Source: Adiantum capillus-veneris (lineage: Eukaryota; Streptophyta; Polypodiopsida; Polypodiales; Pteridaceae). From it: DNA of 64,000 nt. How positions within the stretch are numbered: position 1 is the first letter of the stretch; each line of letters starts with the position of its first letter. Positions 10,900 to 21,186 of this stretch are shown in pieces. The DNA lies in NCBI GenBank assembly GCA_014529385.2, contig CM043968.1:9672648-9736647 (forward strand), in the 5' to 3' direction. Below the pieces are notes generated by a model. That model ran no database searches. It saw only the letters and a program-made list of their open reading frames with translations, and was not told the origin of the DNA. The position numbers and the translations under genes were made by a program.

Positions 10900-12222
10900 G
10901 CATCATCATAAAATCATCTATGAGTAGGTAGTGCTTGTGATGTTTCCCCTCTTGCAAATGTTCAAAGACCCTTGCAAAATCTTCATCAGTAGCATACTTT
11001 TCCTTCATGTCATCCAACTCATGATGATAAGGAATTGACACAACTGAAATTTGTGGCTTCCTTGATAACGCATCAGCCACAACATTCTTCTTGCCTTCCA
11101 CATGCATAATCTGGAAGTGGAACATAGAAAGAATGTTTGCCCATCGCATATGATTTTTGGATAAATTTGATTGTGTCAAGAAGTATCACCAGGTCTGATG
11201 GTCTGTCTGGACAACAAAATCAGCACCTAACAGGTAGTGCTCCCAACTAGAAAGCGCATGAATCACGACCAAGAGCTCTTTCTCATAGACTTGCATAGTC
11301 TTCTCTAGCCCTTGCAAAATTTGGCTTTTATAAGCTACTACCCATCCATCTTGCATTAGCATTGCTCCAATGCTACTGCCACACGCGTCACACTGGACCA
11401 CAAATGACTTCCTGAGATCTGGCAAATCAATTACTGGATCTGAAGTCAACTTTTCCTTTAAGAGACTAAAAGCCAAAATCACTAGAAACTCATAAAGACC
11501 AAATGTCGTTCTAAACGCAATCTTGTGCACATCTCTAGCCTTATACGAATCTGATGGTACCCACTCTTTAGGTCTATCCTGCTGAAAATTGTAGCACCCT
11601 CTAAACTATCGAGAATATCATCAATTCTAGGAATAGGAAACCTATTCTTGTTAGTATTCTTATTCAATGCACGGTAATCAATACACATGCACCATGAGCC
11701 ATCCTTTTTCTGCACGAGGAGCACTAGGGAGCAAAAGGGTGAAGAACTAGGCTGAATCAGGCCCTTCTCTAATAACTCCTCAACCTGGCCCATAATCTCT
11801 TTATGTTGCGTCGCAATAACCCTGTAGGGAGGTCTATTTGTTGGGCTACACCTTGGCACCAAATCTATCCGATGGTCCTTAAGTCTCTCTGGCGGCAATT
11901 GCGACGATAATGAATCAGAAAAATAGTCACTAAACTCTTGCAAAATTGCTGACCTTTCTTTGTCTAACACAAATAAATTTGACTGACAATTATCCGAGAC
12001 TTCACGTGCAAAAATCAAGTACACCGAAGGATGATTCTTTATTACAAAAGTGATAGCCGAAGCAGATACAATAGGGACAAACTCCCCTTTGAGCTTTACG
12101 TCCAAAACATGAGTTTCGCTCCTATTCTGAAGGGTGATCATCATGCCGAAGGCATCCAACACGCCATGTACTCTGAACATCCACGAAATTCCAAGTAGCG
12201 CATCATACCCTTCCAATGGCAT
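10862..12222 (-). pseudogene. gypsy reverse transcriptase/RNase H with internal deletion
   Basis: 11482-12222 holds the end of protease and the first RT motifs: [34 protein letters not shown] and [16 protein letters not shown] frameshift follows. The next frame reads [16 protein letters not shown] and jumps straight to LLKEKLTSDPVIDLP, the start of RNase H, so the MPFGLTNAP and YxDD motifs and the thumb are missing. The RNase H part has VVQCDACGSSIGAMLMQDG, YEKELLVVIHAL and VQTDHQ. The tether (HVEGKKNVVADALSRKP) follows at 10862-11179 after another break. Loss of the catalytic YxDD box makes this copy unable to reverse transcribe. Confidence 0.9.
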
Positions 12223-12234
12223 GATATAAAATTC

Positions 12235-14310
12235 TTATGTGTCTACATATGAGTGAATATGTAGACGCAGCTTTCCAATAATGGGAATAACACACTTTGA
12301 GTGGCCAAGACATGCCAACCTTGTCTCTGCCATGTACCCCATCTCTTCAGCTCTAATGCCCAGCTTCACAGCTAACTCTGGTGTGATAAAGTTTGCTTTG
12401 GCACCTGGATCAAAGAAGATGAGTGTCGTCTGATCTCTAACTTTACCCCTTTCTTTGCATAACTCGCTGGCATCTGTATTGGGAATGTCACCCACAATAT
12501 CTGCCACCAAACCTGTCGTGGGTTTAGGCTTCTTGCCTTTTTGGTCCTCTTTATCATCCGAGTCAGCTGGTCTTTTCCTTTGTGGACAATTGGTAGCAAA
12601 GTAACAAAGCTGCTCGTATATGAAGCATTTGTTTTCAGCCATTAGGACCTTCTTTTCCTCCAGCGACTTACGCACAAAAGGCTTCCTTTTTTGTTTCTTT
12701 GCCTGCGATCCAGAAGTCTCGACTGAATCCTTGTCTTTGGTGGCCTTTTCTGACCCCTGTGATGCTTCAAGGGCCGTTTTCACAAAGGGCTTCTTCGCTG
12801 AATTTTTCTTTTGTTGCCCTCCTTTCTCGTTGCTAAAAAACCCACTGTCCTCTCCTTTCAACAAGGCAAGACCAGTGTTAGCAACTTCCATGAGCTTGGT
12901 GACTGTCTTGGTACAGTAGTCCTGAAGCCCTTTAGGTAGCCCACAACAATACTTCTCTATCTGCTCTATCAATGGTACAAATCTGTAGGAGGTCACTAAG
13001 AGGAACGCTTTACAAAACCTCTGATTATACTCCAACAAGCTCTTGCATGTAGCCGGAGTAAGTTGGTGCCAATCTGTCATGACGTCGGCTTCAAATTCAT
13101 TTGACAACCAAGCAGATGCAATCATTTGCTTGAAGTAAACCCAAGTGGTGGGTGTTTGTCCTTGCATTGCCAATGTCCTCCACCATGTAAGCACATTGTC
13201 CTTCAAGAAAGTGGCAACTTTCCTGACCTTAGAGGCCTTTGTAAAATTCCCTCCTGCATAAGCTGTATCAAATTTCTTGAGGAAAGTGAGAGCCTTTGCT
13301 TTATCCTCGAAGCCACTGAAAGTGCTGAAATTTACAGTTGCACCACCTTCTTTGTAAGCTTTCTGCTTTTCCAGTGCCCCCAAATTGTCGTAAGGAATAG
13401 TCTGCAACATGGGATTTGCAGTCGGCATCATCGCACACCTTGGCCATTAAAATTTGCGTCAGAGGTGCCATATCTGGCTACTGTCTAGAAAAACTAGCCA
13501 TGCCAAAATGAGCATGTGGTACCTCAAACTGCCATTGGTTGCTTTGAAAACCTTGCTACATGCCGATACTACCATACATGGGGTTTGGCATCATGCCTTG
13601 CATACCCCCAAACACTGTTCCTGGCATGTATGACTGACTTCGAGGCGCATAACCAGCCATACTCTGGAACACAGATCCGCCCCCAAAATACCCAGGATGT
13701 ACCATGGGTGGTGGAAAAACTGGGTGCATTACCTGGTAACCAGTTCCCTATCCATTCAAGACAGCATGCGAGCTCTGAAAGGTGGCGGACTGAATTGACA
13801 TAACTTGTGGAATAGGCATCCTAACCACCTGTTCAAGGACGGGAGGAACTTGTTTTGGAGCCCCTCACTCTCCAACATATGCGAGTGTTCCCTATCCTGC
13901 TGAGACGCATAAAGTACTTGGGCTTGAGCCTCAACAAGATCTGTTCGCGGTGTAGGTTTCCTATTTTGTTGCGGCACTGGTCGTGCTTGCAAGAACTCCA
14001 TAAACCTTGGGTTTTGCACTAGTTGCAAAAAGACATTCACCGCGGCAACTAACTGAGTTCTGAACGCATCATCCTCGAGCTGCCCAATCATAAAGCCGTG
14101 TACTGGGGGGACATTCACATGAACAGGAGGTACAGTCTGATGTGGTCGTGAGCTCTCGCCAATCTCTAACACCATAGGAATTTTTTGTTTATCCTTCAAA
14201 GAGGAGCCCGCTTCCATAATGCCCTTCCCTTTGTTGGTCATAGTGTTATCCCGCGTTCCTGTACTCTGTGTCTTTACCCAAAACAACCGAGGCTCACTCA
14301 TTGAGGAAAA
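12235..14310 (-). pseudogene. gypsy gag and protease (broken)
   Basis: The N-terminal gag part lies at 13756-14310. It is followed, after a broken stretch, by a long open frame at 12235-13431. That frame contains a retrotransposon gag domain (FSGFEDKAKALTFLKKFDTAY, VLTWWRTL, SLLEYNQRF), a lysine-rich linker, a degenerate CCHC knuckle (CFIYEQLCYFATNC, with the second Cys and the His replaced) and the start of retropepsin (LIFFDPGAKANFI, with DPG instead of DSG). A single in-frame TAA separates it from the RT frame at 12222. The altered knuckle and protease motif show that the copy decayed without selection. Confidence 0.88.
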
Positions 14311-14320
14311 AGTGATTGAT

Positions 14321-14338
14321 GTCTCGGCAATGGAACCT
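14321..14338 (-). promoter_or_regulatory. candidate primer binding site (tRNA-Asp-like)
   Basis: Immediately inside the 5' LTR the minus strand reads AGGTTCCATTGCCGAGAC. This resembles the plant tRNA-Asp primer site TGGCGCCGTTGCCGGGGA at about 13 of 18 positions. Position and partial match support the call, but the element is decayed and the match is imperfect. Confidence 0.4.
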
Positions 14339-15770
14339 TGAAATTGGCCGGTGGGGCGGTAGGCTTTGGCTTTCACCCGAAATTATTTACTTTAGACACA
14401 CACAAAGCACTTTACAAGGGAAACCTGCGACCGACAGGAATTAGCACTTAAGCACACGCCGACAACCCGTAGGCCCCAAGATTGGCGCCCCTTTCGATAT
14501 TTATTTATTCTTTAAGAGGGTATTTACAAAGAAGAGTCTTGGGAATTCTTTGCATGCATCTAGCTAGATACCACATGTTCTGGCAAAATTTCGGCAGCAT
14601 AACAGCCCCAAAACTTGCCCAAAATCAATTCCCGTGCTGGAACTGATTTCCATTGGCATAAACCCTTTGATTTCTGCCCAAAAACAGTAAATTCAGCTCG
14701 CTATATTTACTGGTTTTTGCCATGTTTTAAGTCCTAAACAGCCCCCGAGCTGTGCTCTATTAGTGGGACATCGTTCCCAATGGTTATGGCGTCCATATGG
14801 CTGAAAAACAGTCAAAATATGGTGCATAACTAGCGCTGAAATCGCACTTGTATGGCGAGGTTATCAACCTCACCGGTGCCTGTTTTTGGAGTAGCTGTTG
14901 TCTACTCCTGTTCCTGCTTAGAGAGGCTCTTGTCTCAGTAAAAACGTATGTAACCACATAGTTGTACATAGTCAAATGAAGAGCCCTCTTGTGGGGAATC
15001 ACATTACTGTACGTAGGGAAAAGAGAGAGCAATGTGAGGTGTGCAGGACATGACTTCTTGCACCACACTATACATGAGAGGAAAGCTTGCAGTCAATAGC
15101 TCTTAGCCTATGGCAACTTGAAAATGAGGCCCCTCCCAACTAGAAATCGAGTGCCCCTTTTGCTACATGAGGAAAGTGCACTAGGCAGTGGCACTTGGCA
15201 CATTTACAAGCATTTTCCCATTTCGGGCTTGCCGCCTATAAATCTCCCATATGGTTGGCAAGTTGACTTTACAACAGAGTTCTAAACTGTTCCCCTTGTT
15301 ATCCCGGAGGTAATGACACGAACAGATTTCATGGCCCAAAATAGCAGTTTCCTAATTTTTAGGAGATGCTTCCGTTGGGCTCCCATTGGTCTTCTGACCA
15401 TCTATCCCCATTGGGACCGCGTCCAAAAATGCAATGTGGCCCAACTGTCGGGTACTTTCCTTTGGTGACCCCACCTTGGCGGAGTTCACTTCCTAGTATC
15501 CGACAACTTGCTAAGTGCGAGGGGGGGAACTACATGATCTTGAACTGAGCCTAGACATCCTCTTACTATAAGAATTCCAATGCCGACCAACTTCTCGTCT
15601 GTGGGTGAAACGACCGTTCATATTGGCCATACAATGTCTGACCATTTGCAACTTCAAAAAGAGGGTCTCAAAAATAAAACAAAAATCATTGGAAAGAAAC
15701 CAACAGCTAAGGTTAGCAATTGCCACGTCCTCGTGACATAGTTAACAGTTGTTGCCACGTCCTCGTGACA
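14339..15770 (-). repeat. 5' LTR of the gypsy element
   Basis: The outer end TGTCACGAGG lies at 15761-15770, next to target duplication CACAT. The last 32 bp are tandemly duplicated: TTGCCACGTCCTCGTGACA occurs ending at 15738 and again ending at 15770. The 3' LTR has only one copy. Confidence 0.88.
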
Positions 15771-15775
15771 CACAT

Positions 15776-16545
15776 CCTGCAATCTATGCATTTTGAGAGT
15801 CGACATTTTGGACATGAAGCTCCTTAAGCACTTTTTGTGCTTTCTGAAGCGTACCACATATGACATACATATCGACCAAGACAGTGCCAAGCACGACATT
15901 CTCTCAAAGACACCACATTTGGCATATACATAAACCAAGACAATGCCAAGCATGACATCTTTTTTCAACAGACTTAGACAAATAATCTAATTGTAAATTT
16001 TTGTGTCCATATCAGCATCTTGCGCCACATGCCTTCAAGATGCATGCGTAGGTGATTGCATCTAGAGAGAGGCCCTCGCTACACATCTACTGAAAATAGA
16101 CTATAGCTTTCTGGCCATGTCCTTTGGGGCAAATCTTGCAATCAGTGCATTTTGAGAGTCCACACTCCGGATAGGAAGGTGAAAACAACCTAGTGCTTGA
16201 GGCAACGACCTCAGAGACGTCGCTCCAACACATTGCAGGTGATGACATTGGAGAGAGAATGCCCATCAGGCATACATATCATCCAAAGCACTGCCAAGCA
16301 TGGCATCCTTCACCAAGACCGTTGGGGTAGATGTACTGCTTGTGGGGATCCATTGCACGATGACACTGATGAATTGTTGTTGCTTGCGAGAGTCATGATC
16401 GGATTCGTTATCTAAAGTGCAATCGGTAAAATAAGTTGGGTGCGAGTAAAAAATACGAAGAAGGCTACGTAAATCAATGGTCGTGTCTGCGCACGTGGAG
16501 CAATGGGGAAGCAACGGGGATGTGTAAGTAGACAATCCATGAATA
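15776..16545 (-). pseudogene. PPR relic, right part
   Basis: This is the continuation of the relic interrupted at 7903. Minus-strand fragments include LGIVLVYVYAKCGVF and recurrences of the GCATCTTGAAGGCATG piece that encodes CILKAC-type PPR residues. Stops and shifts are frequent. About 15961-16190 is a paralogue of 7320-7500, including the stretch TTTTTGTGTCCATATCAGCA, so the locus held at least two tandem PPR relic copies. No intact repeat array remains. Confidence 0.65.
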
Positions 16546-16546
16546 A

Positions 16547-16708
16547 GGCTGGGTTCACACTAAAGCGGCGGCAATCACTCTCCAAAGAGAGGCATTTCCA
16601 AGCGGAAGAGCTTTGGAATGCACTCTTCCATCACCTATCCGTTCACAGAGTGGTGGAAGAAAAAGATCTGTAGTTTCTCTGCCGCCACCTATTGTGAACA
16701 TTGGAGCC
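16547..16708. mobile_element. possible MITE, 162 bp with imperfect terminal inverted repeats
   Basis: The left end GGCTGGGTTCACACTAAAGC resembles the reverse complement of the right end, which contains CCGCCACCTATTGTGAACATT and ends GGAGCC. Internal short inverted repeats (GCATTTCCAA against TTTGGAATGC) make the segment foldable. No clear target duplication is visible, so the call is tentative. Confidence 0.35.
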
Positions 16709-17126
16709 TGACAGAATAAACAGTGAAAGAGCGGGTTTTGAAAGGTTTGAAACTTATTAAAATAAAAAAGTGGAAGGTGAAGTGCAAAATCGGGTAGCTG
16801 TCACTTGACGTGGAGGGTGGAAGACATAGACATTATCATAACTAGAATCTTTACAACACTAGTATGTGACCCGCACGTTGCTGCCGCCAAGAAGAGGCAA
16901 GGTCCAATTTTGGTAGCCCTCTTCTCCCTCTCCCTTACTCAAGGTGAAAACATTCTTTATGCATCCACAATGAAGTGTCAATTATATTATCTTTAATGTT
17001 TCTTTATCAAATTAGATCATCCTCCAAAGCTCTAATACAATACTCTATCTAACTATCAATAGTGAGATCTTATGTAGGAGGGAGGAGAAAGCATTTAGAA
17101 ACTCTAAAAAGACATCCCAATGAAGA
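16709..17126. other. gene-free stretch left of the large direct repeat
   Basis: A/T-rich sequence with no recognisable gene or element. It is the left host flank of the duplicated block that surrounds the Penelope-like element. Confidence 0.5.
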
Positions 17127-17381
17127 GACAGCCATGTGTTTAACTTGTTTTTATTTCATTGTTGAAGTACAAAGGTGCAACCTAAAGCTCTTATAATGAA
17201 CGAATTCTTTTAGGGTCTGTAGATAGGGAGGGTGTATAATCACGATAACTTGGTGTATAAACTATAACAATTTGAAGATGCATATAGTATGGAGTATGCC
17301 AAATGAAATTCCACGAACCTTGCCCTTGAAGTAGCACAAAAAATGCATTTTGTATTATCCAAAAGCTAATGTATAAATTCA

Positions 17382-17462
<81 letters not shown>

Positions 17463-18458
17463 AAAAAGCGAAAGAGGATGCTCAGACATTACTTTATTCT
17501 TTGCAAAGGAATACATTAGTCTTGAGCCGTTGGATTTTTTCTGAAACAAATTTTTTGAAGTAATTGATCATAAAGATGTCAGTTTATTGAACCCTTCATC
17601 TGTCAAATATGTGTTGGGGTAGGTAGTGGATATATTTGATGCCATAGTGTGCATTGTAGAGCTTTGCCTCTCTCTCTTTCCTTGCGAGTCATTTTTTTTG
17701 AACAACAAAGAAAAAGACATTCTCTCTCTCTTACTCACTTGGTTTGAACAAGAATATATTAAAAAAAATCTCTTAATTGTTCTTCACTTAAAATAACAGT
17801 ATTTTCATAATCCTTTCGTAATGCCACAATAGTCCTTTCTCACTCTTTTCATAATGCCACACATGTCATTAAGATGCAAGCATACCTAATCATATTTAAT
17901 AAATGGCCCTCACTCTATATTCATTAAAAAAATGAGCAAGAGCTTCTTTATCCTCTCATGTTGGACACAACCTACAATATGTGCCATCAAAGAGAATACA
18001 TCCTTGAATGTAGCTCTTGAATGAAATGCTATGCTCTTATTAGAAAGCTTCTTGTGCCATCCAAGAACAAAAATTTAAAAGAAAGCTATCCAAGATACAC
18101 TAAAATTTGTAAACATTTGACCACTTTGTTCCTTAAGCATGAACTTAGTCAATGCTTCTTTTCTCTACCCTTATTGAGTATGTTGTGTGTACACTTTTTG
18201 ATTTTAAGAGAGCACATTATGAACATGGATCTCATGTTTATTTTTTTTAAAGGCTTTAAAAAGTGCATCACATTGGAAAATGCGTGGACCAAGCATTACC
18301 CCTCACTATTCATCTGACCATGCATATGCTCACCAAGATGCAAGCATAGGAGAGGAGTCCTCACTTTGCATTGACCGATACCTTATCTTCTCTATGTGAC
18401 CTTGGCATACCCTTCAATAAGTGCACTCTCAAAACAACATCCTAAATTGGGAGCAGTT
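17127..18458. repeat. 1.33-kb direct repeat, left copy
   Basis: This is nearly identical to 22634-23996. It begins GACAGCCATGTGTTTAAC and ends CTAAATTGGGAGCAGTT in both. A 98-codon open frame inside (18021-18317) is identical in the other copy. The only evident differences are the lengths of the internal CT/CA microsatellite (about 17385-17458 here). The content is host-type: a compound microsatellite, then a degraded PPR-like stretch (GATGCAAGCATAGG pieces). It is not Penelope sequence. Confidence 0.93.
17385..17458. repeat. compound microsatellite (CT)n-(CA)n
   Basis: About 14 CT units followed by about 24 CA units, ending in an A-run. The same locus in the right copy of the direct repeat (22891-23000) has a much longer CA tract, so it is the fastest-changing part of the duplicated block. 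Confidence 0.95.
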
Positions 18459-18572
18459 TTTCAAAAGATAACAAATAACTCAAGCGTGCGAAACGACTCC
18501 ATAGGATTTAGCAAAAAACATGATGGGTGTCAACAAAAGCTGGCAATAGAGGGGGGAGGGGGGAGGAGGAGT

Positions 18573-18615
18573 ACCACCAAACGCGTTTCGCTCTTAAGAG
18601 CTCATCAGTGGTGGT
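18573..18615 (-). ncRNA. hammerhead ribozyme (minimal, type I-like)
   Basis: In 5' to 3' minus-strand order the parts are: helix I strand ACCACCA (plus 18609-18615), core CUGAUGA (18602-18608), helix II GCUC-UUAA-GAGC (18590-18601), core GAA (18587-18589), helix III ACGCGU (18581-18586), the unpaired H17 as U (18580), and helix I return strand UGGUGGU (18573-18579), fully complementary to the first. Every invariant core base is present. Cleavage is expected after H17. Helix III is too short for a stable monomer, but ACGCGU is self-complementary, so two RNAs could pair, as described for Penelope-type hammerheads with short helix III. H17 is U where C is commonest. Confidence 0.9.
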
Positions 18616-19061
18616 GTTGCTGGCAAAGTATGTTTGTAAGGGAGGAGGGGAAGGTAGGGGTTTATAAAGGGTGCTTGGTTGGGATGTTGTTGATAGCTAA
18701 CAATATTTTTGAAAAGAGTGGAATTAAAGACTGGGTACCAGGGTACATGGAGAGGAGTGACATTTAAAACTGGGTACTATGGTACATATTGTAGAGGAGT
18801 GGAATTTAAGACGAGGTACATGGAGAGGAGTTAAGGTGATTTTAGGTGTAGGTCAAAATCCAAGGTACCAGGGTACAAAGTTTTAAGAGAGGAATTTTAT
18901 GGAATTAAGAGGGTGGGATAAATGAGAGAGAGGGGCTACTTTAGGTGAGAAGGACAGTATGCCAAAATTAAAGTGGTTAGACCTTTATGAAGGTGACATA
19001 AAAAGAGTTTAAAAGGTAAGACTAGGGGAGGGGTTCAAATGTCTCCAAAATTTTGAGACAC

Positions 19062-19063
<2 letters not shown>

Positions 19064-19114
<51 letters not shown>
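19064..19114. repeat. (GA)n microsatellite inside the Penelope-like element
   Basis: About 25 GA units lie between the RT frame and the ribozyme. They are transcribed as a pyrimidine-rich stretch in the element's own orientation. Confidence 0.95.
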
Positions 19115-19117
<3 letters not shown>

Positions 19118-19227
19118 GGTAAAAATGAAGGGAAAAGATGTAAGGAAAAATGGAGAAATTTTAGGAAACCAATAGAGTGGGTGGGGGTGGTGTGGAAGGC
19201 ATAAGGAGTGGGGTAAAAAAATTTGTA

Positions 19228-21064
19228 TCAAGGGGGGTGTACGCTATGTACCAAAAGGCTATGAATATTGGGTCCGGAGGTCCAACAAATGGTAGGTCTA
19301 GGGAGGTGGGAAAGATTGGCATTGAGTTGGCAGGCTTTAGAAATGGGATTGCTAATACATTGGGAGGGAAGCATTTTTCTAGTGGTGGGTGTGAAGGGAA
19401 TTTTGAGCACAGTGGGTGGATTTTTTGTTATTTTGTGCGATGGTAAGAGGAGTGAAGTGCGATTGAGGTAAGAGGCTTTGCAAAAAACTTTTAGAAGAAA
19501 GTTGGTTGGGTAGCCCTTAGCCCGAAGGCGTAGGTAGAAAAGGTTGCGGAGGTGGAGGTATCCCTTCATGGTTGATTCCCGAATAATATACCTTTTGAGC
19601 TCTGAGATGATGAAGGCAACCTTTTGATGGGTAGGGTGCCATGAGATCCAAGGGATGTAGTTGTAGGCATTCAAAGGTTTTTGATAGCAGTGGGAGTCCA
19701 AGAGGCTAGATGAAGTGAAGCGGGTACCTTTAAAGAATTCAATGTCAAGGATAATGGCATGGGTATGGGAGATGGTGCTGGAAATTTTAATGTGCTCTTG
19801 AAGAGGTTCACCATAAGAGTTTAAGAGATGGGTAAGGGTATTACGGGATCCCGTCCATAATCCAAAAGCATCATCAACATAACATTTGAAATAGAGGAGG
19901 TTAGGGTTGAGTAAGAGGGGGCAAGAGGTTTCCAAGTGACAGAGGAAGAGACAAGCATATACCACGGCAAAGTTTGAGCCCATGGCGGTGCCTTTGGTTT
20001 GTTTCCAAAATTTTCCTTTAAAAGTGATGTAATGATGGGATAGGATAAGGGAGGCAAGGGAGAGGATAAAATGGGTTTTGTGAGGGTCAAAAACATGAGA
20101 GATGGTAGATTTGAGTGCGGTGAGGCCTTGAATGATGGGGATGCTAGGGTATAGGGCTTCTACGTCAAAAGTAAAAAGGAGGGTGTTAGGTGGAAGGGGG
20201 AGTTTGTCTAAGTCTTGGATTAGGGTGAGGGAGCTTTGTAGGTGTTGCTTTTGGCAAAGGAGGATTGGATAGAGCTCAGAATGGAGCCAAATAGAGGCTT
20301 TCTCAAAGAGGTAACCTTTGTAGGAACATATCGGTCGAGAGACGATGGATGGTTTATGAAGTTTAGGGATGAAGTAGATAGGACAAGGTTTAGGGGGTTT
20401 GTTAAGGGGGGAGAGGATAAAGTTGCGTTCGATAGAGGGGAGGGAGGAGTGTGATAGAGGAAAGAAGGGAAGCTAAGAAGGCAAAAGGGATGTTAAGGCA
20501 AGGTTCATAAGTGGAGCGCTCATTGAGATGTGAGAGGGCATCTTTCTCATACCAATCTAATGGTAGGATAACAACACCCAGGTTTTTGTCGGCAGGTTTT
20601 ATGATTATTGAAGGGTCTAGGGAGAGGCTAGATAAAGCTTCAATGACAAAACGGGGTCGTTTTGAAAATGGAAAATTGCAAGCATTCAAAATGAGGTTAA
20701 AGTTATGTCCGTTAGAGGACAAAATATGTTTAAGGTTGGGATTTAAAAGAGGTGGTTTCCAAAGTGGGTTGGTTTCCTTAAAAGGAGAGGGGGTGGAAGG
20801 TTTAAGGTCTTTGAAGAAGAGCTTAAGGTGGAGATTTCTTGATAAATTGTAGTGTGAGTTGAGGAGCAAGAGGGGGGAAGGGTTTGGAGGGGGAGGGATG
20901 TATTTTAAGCCTAAGGCTAAGCAACGCCTTTCAGAGAGGGAGAGAGCTCGAGGTGCCAGATTGTGGATTTTAAAGTTAGAGATATCATGCTCCAAAGTTG
21001 AGACTTGGTATTTGCCAAAGAGCAAGAGTTTGTAGCCTTGTGGATTAGTGAGTGGAAGCCACAT
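19228..21064 (-). pseudogene. Penelope-type reverse transcriptase (one frameshift)
   Basis: The first frame (21064-20402) has the N-terminal Penelope region: LALGLKYIPPPPNPSP, IIKPADKNLGVVILPLDWYE and LNERSTYEPC. The second frame continues from about 20455 to 19228 with IYFIPKLHKP, SRPICSYKG, FDVEALYPSIP (motif A with catalytic Asp), KGKFWKQTKGTAMGSNFA (motif B), YVDDAFGLW (motif C with both Asp) and a thumb with RLRAKGYPTNFLLKVF. All catalytic residues are present. The two frames differ by one base, with the break near 20440-20455, close to the start of the core fingers. No in-frame stop was seen inside either part, so the copy is young or nearly intact. No C-terminal GIY-YIG endonuclease was found. 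Confidence 0.88.
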
Positions 21065-21186
21065 CTTTTTTCTTTTTCTTCCTTCGTGAAGTGGGGGCCC
21101 AGGAGTGGCTTTTGAAATCCATAGATATGGGAGGAGGGGGGGTTTGGAGAAGCAGAGGTGTACCCAAGTGTATGGGTGGCTAAACC

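Larger units (their letters stand above)
7908..15770 (-). mobile_element. Ty3/gypsy chromovirus, degenerate, with LTRs and 5-bp target duplication
   Basis: This is a full-length but inactive LTR retrotransposon on the minus strand. Its parts are a 5' LTR at 14339-15770, a candidate tRNA-Asp-like primer site, gag, protease, a broken RT/RNase H, integrase, a chromodomain-like C-terminus, a polypurine tract at 9403-9415 and a 3' LTR at 7908-9402. The outer LTR ends are TGTCACGAGG and TTTCA. The 5-bp duplication CACAT flanks it at 7903-7907 and 15771-15775, which confirms the borders. It lies within a PPR relic. Many stops, frameshifts, an internal deletion and LTR differences (insertions, tandem duplications) indicate an old insertion. 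Confidence 0.92.

Noticed and set aside
18459-19228. GIY-YIG endonuclease downstream of the Penelope RT
   Set aside because: The minus-strand frames here contain microsatellite and low-complexity sequence and no GIY, YIG or CCHH-like motif.
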